Part shown: positions 16,145 to 24,626 of the stretch, piece by piece
How the letters are laid out: every line of letters starts with the position of its first letter
Position numbering within the stretch: the stretch's first letter is position 1
From: Castellaniella defragrans_A
GTDB taxonomy: Bacteria; Pseudomonadota; Gammaproteobacteria; Burkholderiales; Burkholderiaceae_B
Direction: 5' to 3' (one strand)
DNA length: 31,830 nucleotides
Assembly: GCF_040394755.1 (NCBI RefSeq)
Contig: NZ_JBEBRQ010000032.1
Notes under the pieces: model-generated
What the model was told of the DNA's origin: nothing
Database searches by the model: none
What the model saw: the letters and a program-made list of their open reading frames with translations, nothing else
Made by a program: the position numbers and the translations under genes

Positions 16145-16537
16145 CTACTGAGCCGGAATGGGCACCGTGGTCGTGCGGATGATTCCGCCCGACGAAACCG
16201 AGCCCTGGACCTCGACGCCCGGCCCCTCGTTCATCAGGGTCAGGCAGTTCTGACGTTGATCGGCGGGCAGGGCGCTACAGCGCGCGTCCCGGTTGGCGAC
16301 CTCGGTCTGGGCGCCGGGGGAGATGAGCTTGTTGCGACGGGCAGCCTCGAGTGCGGCGCCGGCCTCGCGCCGGCAGGCTTCCACATTGATGCCGGGGGTG
16401 GTGTTGCAGCGCTGCATGTCCGCCTGGAATTTGGCTTCGGCCGAGTCCGCTGCGCGCGCCAGGGGGGAAAACAGGATTGCGGCGCCGAGGCTGAGAGCGA
16501 CCAGGCCGAGGGTATGTTTTTGTTTCGGAATACGCAT
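16145..16537 (-). CDS. small secreted/periplasmic protein with four cysteines
   Basis: A 130-residue protein of unknown function. The signal peptide MRIPKQKHTLGLVALSLGAAILFS... has likely cleavage at ARA|ADS (after residue 29). The mature part is mostly helical and has four Cys (in RCNTT, EACRR, ARCSA and QNCLTL) that could form two disulfides, then a Gly/Val/Thr-rich tail. AAGGAG lies about 8 nt before the ATG. It lies downstream of the pha operon on the same strand, separated by 96 bp with a hairpin, so it is probably independently expressed. Confidence 0.85.
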   Translation of the reverse strand: MRIPKQKHTLGLVALSLGAAILFSPLARAADSAEAKFQADMQRCNTTPGINVEACRREAGAALEAARRNKLISPGAQTEVANRDARCSALPADQRQNCLTLMNEGPGVEVQGSVSSGGIIRTTTVPIPAQ

Positions 16538-16559
16538 GATGAATACTCCTTGCTCGAAG

Positions 16560-16579
16560 CGGCCCGAGGATTCGGGCCG
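16560..16579. other. hairpin between phaG and the secreted-protein gene
   Basis: CGGCCCGA and TCGGGCCG form a perfect 8-bp stem with a GGAT loop. It could end pha transcription on the minus strand or modulate the downstream gene. No T run follows on the minus strand, so it is not a classical intrinsic terminator. Confidence 0.5.
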
Positions 16580-16633
16580 TGCTTGCGATGGGATTTCAGT
16601 GTACGAATTTCCCTTGGATTGCGTGTAACGAGA

Positions 16634-16951
16634 TTATTCCGTCTGCTGCCTGTCCTGGCGCCGGATTGCGCTTTGCATCAATAGAATGGCGGTCACGGGG
16701 GCCGTTATGATCAGAAACAGGCTGATCAGAAATTCATGCACGATTGGCCGGCCTTGCAGGGTGGTGGCCACCAGGATCGAGGCCAGCACCATGCAGAATA
16801 CGCCCAGCGTCATTCCCAGGGTGGGGGCGTGCATGCGCTCGTTGAAACTGCGCAGGCGCAGCAGGCCGATTGATCCGATGAGGGTCAGCAGGCCGCTGAT
16901 GACGATCAGCAGGGCGACGGGGATGGCGACCCAGATGGGGATGGTATTCAT
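16634..16951 (-). CDS. phaG: Mrp/Pha-type cation/proton antiporter subunit G
   Basis: A 105-residue membrane protein, start MNTIPIWVAIP. Three hydrophobic helices (about 5-27, 38-60 and 68-90) and the family stretch LLTLIGSIGLLRLRSFNERMHAPT define MrpG/MnhG/PhaG. It is the last subunit of the operon and overlaps phaF by 4 bp (ATGA). The frame extends upstream, but that part is the out-of-frame shadow of phaF. Confidence 0.94.
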   Translation of the reverse strand: MNTIPIWVAIPVALLIVISGLLTLIGSIGLLRLRSFNERMHAPTLGMTLGVFCMVLASILVATTLQGRPIVHEFLISLFLIITAPVTAILLMQSAIRRQDRQQTE

Positions 16952-17229
16952 GGCTCGATGACCTCCCCGCGCAGCAGGAACTTTGCCAGTGCCGCCGATC
17001 CGACGAAGCCGAACAGGGCGATCAGCAGGGCAACGTCGAAATACAGTCCTTCCTCGAAGCGCAGACCCAGCACCAGAAGGATCAACATGCCGTTGATGTA
17101 GATGGTATCCAGGGCGAGTACCCGGTCCTCGGGGGTGGGGCCGCGCACCAGGCGCAGGGCGGCGCACAGCAGGCCCAGTGAAAAACACAGCAGTGCGAAA
17201 GTGCCGGCCCAGTTCAGCAAGAGTGTCAT
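16948..17229 (-). CDS. phaF: Mrp/Pha-type cation/proton antiporter subunit F
   Basis: A 93-residue protein with three membrane helices and the MrpF signature LVRGPTPEDRVLALDTI (about 27-43). It overlaps phaE by 4 bp upstream and phaG by 4 bp downstream. MrpF is an essential small subunit of the hetero-oligomeric antiporter. Confidence 0.94.
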   Translation of the reverse strand: MTLLLNWAGTFALLCFSLGLLCAALRLVRGPTPEDRVLALDTIYINGMLILLVLGLRFEEGLYFDVALLIALFGFVGSAALAKFLLRGEVIEP

Positions 17230-17714
17230 TCGAAGATCTCCATCAAGGGGGCTTCGTAGCGATTCTGGATCGTGCGGATCCAGGCCTCACGGTCCCGCAG
17301 ATCGAGGACATGCAGGGTCAGGACATGAGTCTGTTCATCCAGGCCCGACCATACCGTGCCCGGGGTATAGGTGATGATGCAGGCCAGGGCGGCCAGGCCA
17401 TGCGGGTCGTGCATGCGCAGCGGGATGTCGAGAAAGCCGGGGGTGGCGTGCGCCCGGTCGCCCAGAAGGATGCGCCGGCCGACCGCAATGTTCGAGTGCG
17501 CGATGTCCGCCGCGACATGCCAGATCAGGCGCACCGCGGTCCAGGGGTGGGACAGGCTTGCGCGCACGGGCCGCAGGCTCGGCGCGAGCAGGCTCAGGAT
17601 CAGGGCGATCGCCGCGCCGAGGACCAGATTGCCTGCCGACAGGCTGTCGTTGAGCAGCAGCCACAGCGCCAGTAGCAGGCACGGCAATGGCAGAAATCGC
17701 AGGAACGCCCTCAT
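17226..17714 (-). CDS. phaE: Mrp/Pha-type cation/proton antiporter subunit E
   Basis: A 162-residue MrpE-family protein with an N-terminal membrane hairpin (about 8-45) and a cytoplasmic domain containing CIITYTPGTVWSGLD (about 111-125), the most conserved part of MrpE (TPGT). It overlaps phaD and phaF by 4 bp each. Confidence 0.93.
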   Translation of the reverse strand: MRAFLRFLPLPCLLLALWLLLNDSLSAGNLVLGAAIALILSLLAPSLRPVRASLSHPWTAVRLIWHVAADIAHSNIAVGRRILLGDRAHATPGFLDIPLRMHDPHGLAALACIITYTPGTVWSGLDEQTHVLTLHVLDLRDREAWIRTIQNRYEAPLMEIFE

Positions 17715-19357
17715 GGCATGTCCCCGCCATTGGCCTGGGGCACCTGTGGCCGCAGGGGATCCTGCCGCAGCACCGCCTGGATGTAATGCCGGGGCTGGTC
17801 GAGATAGTGCGCCGTATCCTCGAGGTAGGCCATGGCGGGACCTGCTTTCCAGGTCAGGCCGATGCAGGCCAGCAGCAGTACGCAGATCGGCACCGCCTCA
17901 TTCAGGCGCAGGTGGGGCACACGGATGTCCTCGGGGATCCAGAACAGACGAACCCCGGTGCGGCTGAGCGCGATCAGGCAGGAAATGCCCGAACCGAGCA
18001 TGGCGCCCACCAGCAGCCAGACGTTGAAGGTGGGTGCGCCGAATTCAGCCGTGCGCAGCGCGGCCGACAGTAGCGAGAATTTGGCGACGAAACCCGACAG
18101 GGGTGGCAGCCCGATGATGAGCAGGGCGCAGGCGATGAAGCTCAGCCCCAGGAAAGCCATGGCCGCCGGCAGCGGGACCCCGACGATGTCCTCGGACAGG
18201 TTCGCCTGATCGGGATCGTCGAGCTCGAACGCCTCCAGGCTGATCGCCAGCAGGTCCGAGCCGAACGGTTGCGTGCGCGCCACCAGTTCGAGCAGCAGGA
18301 ACAGGGTGCCCAGCGCCAGTACCGAGCTGACCAGATAGTACAGGGCGGGACCTGTGAGTGTGACGCCCGGCATGCCCAGCGCGGCGAACAGCGTGCCAGA
18401 TGAGACGATGATGGCGTAGGCGGCGATGCGCTCCGGCTGGGTGCTGGCGAGCATCCCGAGCGAACCGAATGCCAGAGTGGCGATGCCGGCGGGAAACATC
18501 CAGGCGCCGCCGAACGCGGCCGGCGCGCCGGCAGGGAGCAACAGCGAGCCGATGCGCAACAGGGCATAGATGCCGACCTTGGTCATGATGGCGAACAGGG
18601 CGGCTACGGGCGCGCAGGCCTGGGTATAGGCGCCGGGCAGCCAGAAGTTCAGCGGCCAGGCGGCGGCCTTGATCAGGAAGGCGATGCCCAGCATGGCGGC
18701 TGCCGCATCGAACAGGCTGCGGTCGGTCGCCGGCAGTGTCTGGACCCGCAGGGCCAGGTCGGCCATGTTCAGGGTGCCGGTCAAACCGTAGATCATGGCC
18801 AGCGCGATCAGCAGCAGGAACGACGCGATCAGATTGATCCCGATATAGTGCAGGCTGGCGCTGACCCGTTGCTTGCCCGAACCGTGCAGCATCAGCCCAT
18901 AGGAGGCGGTCAGCAGGATCTCGAAGCAGACGAACAGGTTGAACAGATCGCCCGCGAGAAATGCGCCGTTCAGGCCCATCAGCAGGAGCTGGAACAGCGG
19001 GTGGAAGTGGGCGCCCGCGCGGTCCCAGCGCGCCGTGGCGTAAATCCAGCAGCATGTGCCCAGCAGGATGGTGAGGGCCAGCATCAGGGCCGAGAGGCGA
19101 TCCACGACGACGACGATGCCGAAGGGGGCGGGCCAGTCGCCGACCAGATAGACGCCCACGCCGCCGGGCCAGGGGCCGTTTGTCGCGCCGCTGGTGGCCA
19201 CGAGCAGTTGCGCCGCGACCACCGCTTGCAGGATCAGGGCGATTGCCGAGATTGCCAGGCGCGCGCCGCGCTGGCTGTCGCGCACGAGCAGCATGAGGGC
19301 GGCGGCCAGCAGTGGGATCAGGACCGGCAGAACCGGCAGATGGTGGTTCCAGCTCAC
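17711..19357 (-). CDS. phaD: Mrp/Pha-type cation/proton antiporter subunit D
   Basis: A 548-residue polytopic protein homologous to the NuoL/M/N antiporter-like subunits of complex I. Glu146 in CFEILLTASYGLM and Lys230 in FLIKAAAWPLNFWLPGAY match the ionisable residues of the proton path in MrpD. The start is GTG at 19357, with a GTGA overlap on the phaC stop. A loop of about 40 residues around 370-390 (ELDDPDQANLSEDIVG) is longer and more acidic than I expect for the family core. Confidence 0.95.
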   Translation of the reverse strand: MSWNHHLPVLPVLIPLLAAALMLLVRDSQRGARLAISAIALILQAVVAAQLLVATSGATNGPWPGGVGVYLVGDWPAPFGIVVVVDRLSALMLALTILLGTCCWIYATARWDRAGAHFHPLFQLLLMGLNGAFLAGDLFNLFVCFEILLTASYGLMLHGSGKQRVSASLHYIGINLIASFLLLIALAMIYGLTGTLNMADLALRVQTLPATDRSLFDAAAAMLGIAFLIKAAAWPLNFWLPGAYTQACAPVAALFAIMTKVGIYALLRIGSLLLPAGAPAAFGGAWMFPAGIATLAFGSLGMLASTQPERIAAYAIIVSSGTLFAALGMPGVTLTGPALYYLVSSVLALGTLFLLLELVARTQPFGSDLLAISLEAFELDDPDQANLSEDIVGVPLPAAMAFLGLSFIACALLIIGLPPLSGFVAKFSLLSAALRTAEFGAPTFNVWLLVGAMLGSGISCLIALSRTGVRLFWIPEDIRVPHLRLNEAVPICVLLLACIGLTWKAGPAMAYLEDTAHYLDQPRHYIQAVLRQDPLRPQVPQANGGDMP

Positions 19358-19698
19358 CGGCCGTACTCCTCACCATCGACGTGGTCGGTATCGTTCAGGC
19401 CCCGGGAGGCGAGCAGTACGACCAGGAACAGCGCCGTGGTGGCGAAGCCGATGACGATTGCCGTCAGCACCAGAGCCTGGGGCAGCGGGTCGGCATAGTG
19501 GCTGGGATCGGCTGCCCATTGCGTGTCGATGACGGGCGGCGCGTCCAGGCGGATGCGGCCCATCGAGAAGATGAACAGGTTGACCGCGTACGACATCAGG
19601 GCGAGCCCCATGATGAACTGGAAAGTGCGCGGGCGCAGCAGCAGCCAGATGCCGGAACCTGCCAGGACACCGATGGCGCAGGCCAATATCCATTCCAT
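19354..19698 (-). CDS. phaC: Mrp/Pha-type cation/proton antiporter subunit C
   Basis: A 114-residue NuoK-like subunit with three membrane helices; GLALMSYAVNLFIFSMG (about 31-47) and PLPQALVLTAIVIGFATTAL (about 71-90) are family-typical. The start is one base after the phaAB stop (TGATATG). It carries no acetoacetyl-CoA or PHA-synthase features; the symbol refers to the pH-adaptation operon. Confidence 0.95.
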   Translation of the reverse strand: MEWILACAIGVLAGSGIWLLLRPRTFQFIMGLALMSYAVNLFIFSMGRIRLDAPPVIDTQWAADPSHYADPLPQALVLTAIVIGFATTALFLVVLLASRGLNDTDHVDGEEYGR

Positions 19699-19699
19699 A

Positions 19700-22606
19700 T
19701 CAGGTCGCCTCCGGTGGCGTCGGGATGTTTTCGGGGGGGAGCTTGCGGTAGAAGCGCAGCGATTGGTGGGCGAGGGCGATGATGATCAGCACGGTGGCGC
19801 CCACCACCAGCATGTAGACGCCGAGGTCGAACAGCAGGACGCTGGACAGGTGCAGGACGCCCACGACCGGCAGAACCAGATCGATGCTGTAGGACGACAG
19901 CAGGAGCTGGCCGGCCCACCAGACGCTCATGGCGGCCAGGCCGGCAACCAGCAGGCCCAGGCCGATCCAGGCCTGAGGCCGGATGAGGGGACGCGCCTCG
20001 ACCCACAGCACGCCGCCCACCATGTATTGCAGAATGATTCCCGTGGCCATGATCAGGCCGCCGACGAATCCGCCGCCGGGCAGGTTGTGGCCGCGCAGCA
20101 GGAAGTACAGGGAAATCAGTGTGGTCACCGGCAGCAGCAGCCGCACCAGGACGGCCGGCATGCGCATCAGGCCATCAGGCAGCGGCGCCTGGATGTCGGG
20201 CTCGATGAAGGTCGCCGCCATGTCGGCCGCCGTGCTGCGCTGCCGCAGGGGTGCGGCGATGGTTTCGGCCGGCGGCCGGAAGCGGCGCAGCAGCGCGTAG
20301 ACGCTGAGTGCCACGATTCCCACCACAGTGATCTCGCCGAAGGTGTCGAAGCCGCGGAAGTCCACCAGGATCACATTGACGACGTTGGCGCCGCCGCCCA
20401 GGGGCAGGGCCTGTTCGATGTAGAAGCCCGATACTCCCTTGGGGGCCGGCCGGGTCATCATCACATAGGCCAGCAGCGCGAGCCCGGCTCCGCCAAGGAT
20501 GGCGATCCCCAGGTCGCGCAGGCGGCGGATGGCGGTCAGCCGCGGGGTCGGGCCGGGGAATTCCTCGATACGCGGCGGCAGCCAGCGCAGGCCCAGCAGG
20601 ATCAGCACCGTCGTCACGACCTCGACGGCGAGCTGGGTCAGGGCGAGGTCGGGCGCCGACAGCCAGGCGTAGGTGATGCTGGTCACCAGGCCCGCCGCGC
20701 CGGCCAGCATGAGCGAACCCGCGCGATGATATTTGGCCTGGTGGGCCGCGCCCAGCGCGCAGGCGCCGCCCGCCACCCACATCAGGGCGAAAGCGGCCTG
20801 GGGCGGTGTGCTCAGCGATGTGTGCCACCAGCCGCCCGGCCATAGCGGCAGCGTGGCCACGCCCAGTGTCGAGATCACGAGCAGCAGCACTTGGGGCTGC
20901 AGGCGCGTGGTCTGGAAGATGCCGAGCAGGCGTGCGGACCAGTCGTCGATCGCCTCGAGCAGGGCCTCGAAGGAGTGCCGGCCATCGAGGCGGTAGATCA
21001 GCGGCGCGCGGCCGGGATGACGGCGGTCGCGGCCGCGCAGGAGGATGTGCAGCAGGATGCCGCCGACCATGGCGATCAGGCTCATCAGCAGGGGCAGGTT
21101 CAGGCCGTGCCACATGTGCAGGTTGTAGGCCGGCAAGTGGGTGCCCAGCAGGGCGCGCATGGCCATGCCCAGGATCAGGCCGAGGGTTTCGCCAGGCAGG
21201 ACTCCGACGATCAGGCAGATCAGCGTCAGCAGCATGCAGGGAATCAACATGCGCAGCGGCGGTTCGTGCGGTGTGCGCGGCAGATCCTGAGCGGGCGGGC
21301 CGAAAAAGACCTGCAGGATGAAACGCAGCGAGTAGGCCACGCTGAAAGCGCTCGCCACCACGGCCACGGTCGGCAGCCCCCAGCGGCTCGCCCAATGTCC
21401 GGTGACGAACACGGTTTCCGCGAAGAACATTTCCTTTGAGATGAAGCCGTTGAGCAGCGGCACGCCTGCCATGGCGGCGGCCGACACCATGGCCAGTGTC
21501 GCGGTCAGCGGCATGAGCGTGCGCAGGCCCGAGAGCCGCGTCAGGTCGCGCGTGCCGCTTTCATGGTCGACGATGCCTGCCGCCATGAACAGTGATGCCT
21601 TGAAAGTGGCATGGTTGATCATGTGGAAGATCGCCGCCACCAGTGCCAGGGGGCTGCTCATGCCCAGCAGCAGCGTGATCAGGCCCAGGTGGCTGATCGT
21701 CGAATAGGCCAGCACCCCCTTCATGTCTTTTTGAAATGTTGCCGCGTATGCTCCCAGCAGCAGTGAACACAGGCCGGCGCCGCCGATGGTCCATGTCCAC
21801 CAGTCGGTGCCCGCGAAGATGGGCCAGAAGCGCGCCAGCAGGAACACGCCCGCCTTGACCATGGTGGCCGAGTGCAGGTAGGCCGAGACGGGCGTCGGGG
21901 CCGCCATCGCGTTGGGCAGCCAGAAGTGGAAGGGGAATTGCGCGCTCTTGGTCAGGGTCCCCAGGGCAAGCAGAATCAACAGGATGGGATACCAGCGGTG
22001 TTCGCGGATCATGCTGGCCGAGGCCAGGACATCGTCAAGATCGTAGCTGCCGACGATGTGGCCGATGATGAGCATGCTCGCCAGCAGGCAAAAGCCGCCG
22101 GCTCCGGTCACCAGCAGGGCCATGCGCGCGCCGCGCCGGGCATCCATGCGATGGTGCCAGTAGCCGATGAGCATGAAGGACGACAGGCTGGTGAGTTCCC
22201 AGAACACCAGGAGCTGGATCAGGTTGCCCGAGAGCACGACGCCGAGCATCGCGCCCATGAAGCTCAGCAGGAAAGTAAAAAAACGGGGTGCAGGATCCTG
22301 GTCGGATAGGTAATAATGTGCGTACAGGGCGATCAGGGCGCCCATTGCGGTGATAATGACGGCGAACAACCAAGCATAACCGTCGATACGCAATGTGATG
22401 TCCACCCCCTGAGTGGGAATCCAGGGAATCCGGATCTTGACCATGTCGAGGGCGAGCACCTCTGGTGTGAGTGCCAGTATCATCCCCAGGCAGGCCAGCG
22501 CGCAGAGCCCCGCAAGCCAAGCCCCGCTGCGCCGAGCGGACGTGGGCAGCAATGCCGCGCACAGACTGCAGGCGAATGGCAGGATCAGGATAAGCGTCAG
22601 GAGCAT
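19700..22606 (-). CDS. phaAB: Mrp/Pha-type antiporter subunit A fused to subunit B
   Basis: A 968-residue fusion. The first ~750 residues are MrpA, homologous to NuoL, with Glu137 in VFWELTSLSSF, Lys220 in TKSAQFPFHFWLPNAM, and His245 and Lys251 in YLHSATMVKAGVFL, the conserved proton-path residues, followed by the NuoJ-like part (PDLALTQLAVEVVTT). The last ~150 residues (from about 810) are MrpB, with LRGHNLPGGGFVGGL. The A-B fusion and C-G order define the group 2 (Pha-type) Mrp antiporter that exports Na+ or K+ in exchange for H+ for pH and salt homeostasis. It leads the operon. There is no clear Shine-Dalgarno, and TATCAT (22646-22641) is a possible -10 partly under the hemN FNR region. 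Confidence 0.96.
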   Translation of the reverse strand: MLLTLILILPFACSLCAALLPTSARRSGAWLAGLCALACLGMILALTPEVLALDMVKIRIPWIPTQGVDITLRIDGYAWLFAVIITAMGALIALYAHYYLSDQDPAPRFFTFLLSFMGAMLGVVLSGNLIQLLVFWELTSLSSFMLIGYWHHRMDARRGARMALLVTGAGGFCLLASMLIIGHIVGSYDLDDVLASASMIREHRWYPILLILLALGTLTKSAQFPFHFWLPNAMAAPTPVSAYLHSATMVKAGVFLLARFWPIFAGTDWWTWTIGGAGLCSLLLGAYAATFQKDMKGVLAYSTISHLGLITLLLGMSSPLALVAAIFHMINHATFKASLFMAAGIVDHESGTRDLTRLSGLRTLMPLTATLAMVSAAAMAGVPLLNGFISKEMFFAETVFVTGHWASRWGLPTVAVVASAFSVAYSLRFILQVFFGPPAQDLPRTPHEPPLRMLIPCMLLTLICLIVGVLPGETLGLILGMAMRALLGTHLPAYNLHMWHGLNLPLLMSLIAMVGGILLHILLRGRDRRHPGRAPLIYRLDGRHSFEALLEAIDDWSARLLGIFQTTRLQPQVLLLVISTLGVATLPLWPGGWWHTSLSTPPQAAFALMWVAGGACALGAAHQAKYHRAGSLMLAGAAGLVTSITYAWLSAPDLALTQLAVEVVTTVLILLGLRWLPPRIEEFPGPTPRLTAIRRLRDLGIAILGGAGLALLAYVMMTRPAPKGVSGFYIEQALPLGGGANVVNVILVDFRGFDTFGEITVVGIVALSVYALLRRFRPPAETIAAPLRQRSTAADMAATFIEPDIQAPLPDGLMRMPAVLVRLLLPVTTLISLYFLLRGHNLPGGGFVGGLIMATGIILQYMVGGVLWVEARPLIRPQAWIGLGLLVAGLAAMSVWWAGQLLLSSYSIDLVLPVVGVLHLSSVLLFDLGVYMLVVGATVLIIIALAHQSLRFYRKLPPENIPTPPEAT

Positions 22607-22661
22607 GGGGGGATGCTGCGAAATCGGTACAAGAGTGCTTATGATACGTGATGTTCAAGGG

Positions 22662-22703
22662 TTGATTCGTATCAAGGCTGTTCCCGGGTACAAGGCTGAC
22701 AAT
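22662..22703 (+). promoter_or_regulatory. FNR-dependent class II promoter of hemN
   Basis: TTGAT-TCGT-ATCAA (22662-22675) is a perfect FNR box. The hexamer GACAAT (22698-22703) starts 29.5 bp after its centre, which puts the box at about -41.5 from a start near 22710. In the opposite direction the box lies near the -35 position of a possible phaAB promoter (-10 TATCAT at 22646-22641), so FNR-type binding could also repress pha. Confidence 0.8.
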
Positions 22704-22770
22704 TCACGTTTGGCCTTTCGGACCCGACAGGCATACTCTATCTGATCGCGTTCAGGAGCCAAGCATCATC

Positions 22771-24192
22771 ATGAGCAGTACACAGACCGGTCATGTCCGG
22801 GATATGATTTCGTTTCCGGATATCGAGATATCCGAGGCGCTGATTCGCCGTTTCGATCGTTCGGGGCCGCGCTATACCTCGTATCCCACCGCCGACCGCT
22901 TTCAATCCGGCTACAGCGGGCAATCCTACCTGGATCACCTCGCGCGGCGGGCCGCGGCCGAGGCCGCGCCGCCGTTGTCCGTCTACGTCCACCTGCCGTT
23001 CTGCGAGTCGTTGTGCTATTTTTGCGCCTGTAACAAAATCATCACTCAGGATCACGGCCGGTCGGCCGAGTACCTGGGCTACCTTTATCGTGAGTTCGAG
23101 CTCCTCAGTCCGCATCTGGGACGCCATCGCCAGGCCATTCAGCTACATCTGGGCGGGGGGACGCCGACGTTTCTCAGCGACGCCGAGCTTGCCGAGCTGA
23201 TGGTCCAGTTGCGCCGCCATTTCGAGTTCACGGCCGATGCCGAGCTGGGCGTCGAGATCGATCCGCGCACCGTCAGCGCGCGGTCGCTGGCGATGCTGGC
23301 CGGCCTGGGGTTCAACCGCTGCAGTTTCGGGGTGCAGGATTTCGATCCCGAGGTTCAGGAGGCCGTCCACCGCGTGCAGCCCTACGAGATGGTGCGCACC
23401 GCGATCGAGGCCAGCCGCGAAAATGGTTTCGAGTCGGTCAATGCCGATCTGATCTATGGGTTGCCAAAACAGACCCTCGAGAGCTTCGGTCATACGCTCG
23501 ATCAGTTGATCGAGCTGTCCCCTGATCGGATCGCCCTGTATAACTATGCGCACCTGCCCAGCCGCTTCAAGGCCCAGCGCCTGATCCGCGCCGAGGATCT
23601 GCCCTCGGCCGAGACGCGCCTGCAAATCTTTTTGATGTCGATGCGCCGCCTGCTCGAGGCGGGCTATGTTTATATCGGGCTGGATCATTTCGCCAAGCCC
23701 GACGACGAGCTCAACCGGGCGCGCCTCGACCATAGCCTGCATCGCAATTTCCAGGGTTATACGACGCGCGCCGAGTGCGATCTGGTGGGCTTCGGTGTGT
23801 CGGCCATCGGCAAGGTGGGCGACGCCTATGTCCAGAACCAGCATTCCCTGAATGCCTATTGTCAGGCCGTTGCCGAGGACCATCTGCCGACCGATCGGGG
23901 TTTCGATCTGACGCCCGACGATGTCATCCGGCGCGAAATCATCATGACGATCATGTGCAGCATGCCGCTGGATTTCAGCGCGTTCGAGGATCGTTGCGGG
24001 CAACCATTCAGCGTGGCTTTCCAGGACGAGCTCGCGCGTCTCGCGCCCTATGCAGAGGCGGGCCTGATCGAGATCGGCAAGGAAAGCCTGCGCGTGTTGC
24101 CGCAGGGGCGCCTGTTCGTGCGCGCGGTGGCGATGGTGTTCGACCGCTACATTGGCCGGCCGACGGTCTCGACGTATTCCAAACTGATCTGA
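22771..24192 (+). CDS. hemN: oxygen-independent coproporphyrinogen III dehydrogenase HemN
   Basis: A 473-residue radical SAM enzyme that oxidatively decarboxylates coproporphyrinogen III to protoporphyrinogen IX without O2. VYVHLPFCESLCYFCACNKI (71-90) holds the [4Fe-4S] motif C78-x3-C82-x2-C85 plus Cys87, typical of true HemN rather than HemW. GGGTPTFL (about 126-133) is the SAM-binding glycine motif. AGGAG lies about 13 nt before the ATG. It is transcribed from a consensus FNR box and lies near an FNR-family regulator gene. Confidence 0.96.
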   Translation: MSSTQTGHVRDMISFPDIEISEALIRRFDRSGPRYTSYPTADRFQSGYSGQSYLDHLARRAAAEAAPPLSVYVHLPFCESLCYFCACNKIITQDHGRSAEYLGYLYREFELLSPHLGRHRQAIQLHLGGGTPTFLSDAELAELMVQLRRHFEFTADAELGVEIDPRTVSARSLAMLAGLGFNRCSFGVQDFDPEVQEAVHRVQPYEMVRTAIEASRENGFESVNADLIYGLPKQTLESFGHTLDQLIELSPDRIALYNYAHLPSRFKAQRLIRAEDLPSAETRLQIFLMSMRRLLEAGYVYIGLDHFAKPDDELNRARLDHSLHRNFQGYTTRAECDLVGFGVSAIGKVGDAYVQNQHSLNAYCQAVAEDHLPTDRGFDLTPDDVIRREIIMTIMCSMPLDFSAFEDRCGQPFSVAFQDELARLAPYAEAGLIEIGKESLRVLPQGRLFVRAVAMVFDRYIGRPTVSTYSKLI

Positions 24193-24214
24193 TGTATTCT
24201 ATTTTCCGCCGGAC

Positions 24215-24601
24215 TTATTCAGATGGTCCCCGGTCGTTGGATATCCGGCGGGTTGGCGTGCGGAGCAGAAAGATCGTGACGCTGATGCCGGGAATCAGCA
24301 GCAGCCAGCGCGCCCAGGGGATGGGCATGACCCATGCCGACAGCGCCAGGGAAGGCCACATCAGCGCCAGCGCGATCAGCTTGGAGCGCAGGGGAATGCC
24401 GTGGCCGGCTTGAAAGTCGCGGATATAAGGACCCAGGATACGGTGTGAGAGCAGCCAATGGTGCATGCGCGGCGAGCCACGCACGTAGCAGAAGGTTGCC
24501 AGCAGTAGGAATGGCGTGGTGGGCAGCAGGGGCAGAAAGATCCCCAGCACCCCCAGGCCCAGGGAAGTAGTGCCCAGGATGTTGAACAGGACACGGATCA
24601 T
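24215..24601 (-). CDS. DUF454 (YbaN-like) membrane protein
   Basis: A 128-residue inner-membrane protein starting MIRVLFNILG. The family signature is LGIFLPLLPTTPFLLLATFCY (about 18-38), followed by hydrophobic segments near 85-120. Function is unknown for the family. It converges with hemN (22-bp gap) and is divergent from the FNR-family gene, with only 25 bp between the start codons. The upstream in-frame extension to 24676 lies inside the regulator gene and is not used here. Confidence 0.85.
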   Translation of the reverse strand: MIRVLFNILGTTSLGLGVLGIFLPLLPTTPFLLLATFCYVRGSPRMHHWLLSHRILGPYIRDFQAGHGIPLRSKLIALALMWPSLALSAWVMPIPWARWLLLIPGISVTIFLLRTPTRRISNDRGPSE

Positions 24602-24626
24602 TTCGGTATAGGAGGTTCGGCTGGAT

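Noticed and set aside
22771..24192. HemW rather than HemN
   Set aside because: The CxxxCxxCxC motif with the fourth cysteine, the 473-residue length and the FNR-controlled promoter fit HemN.
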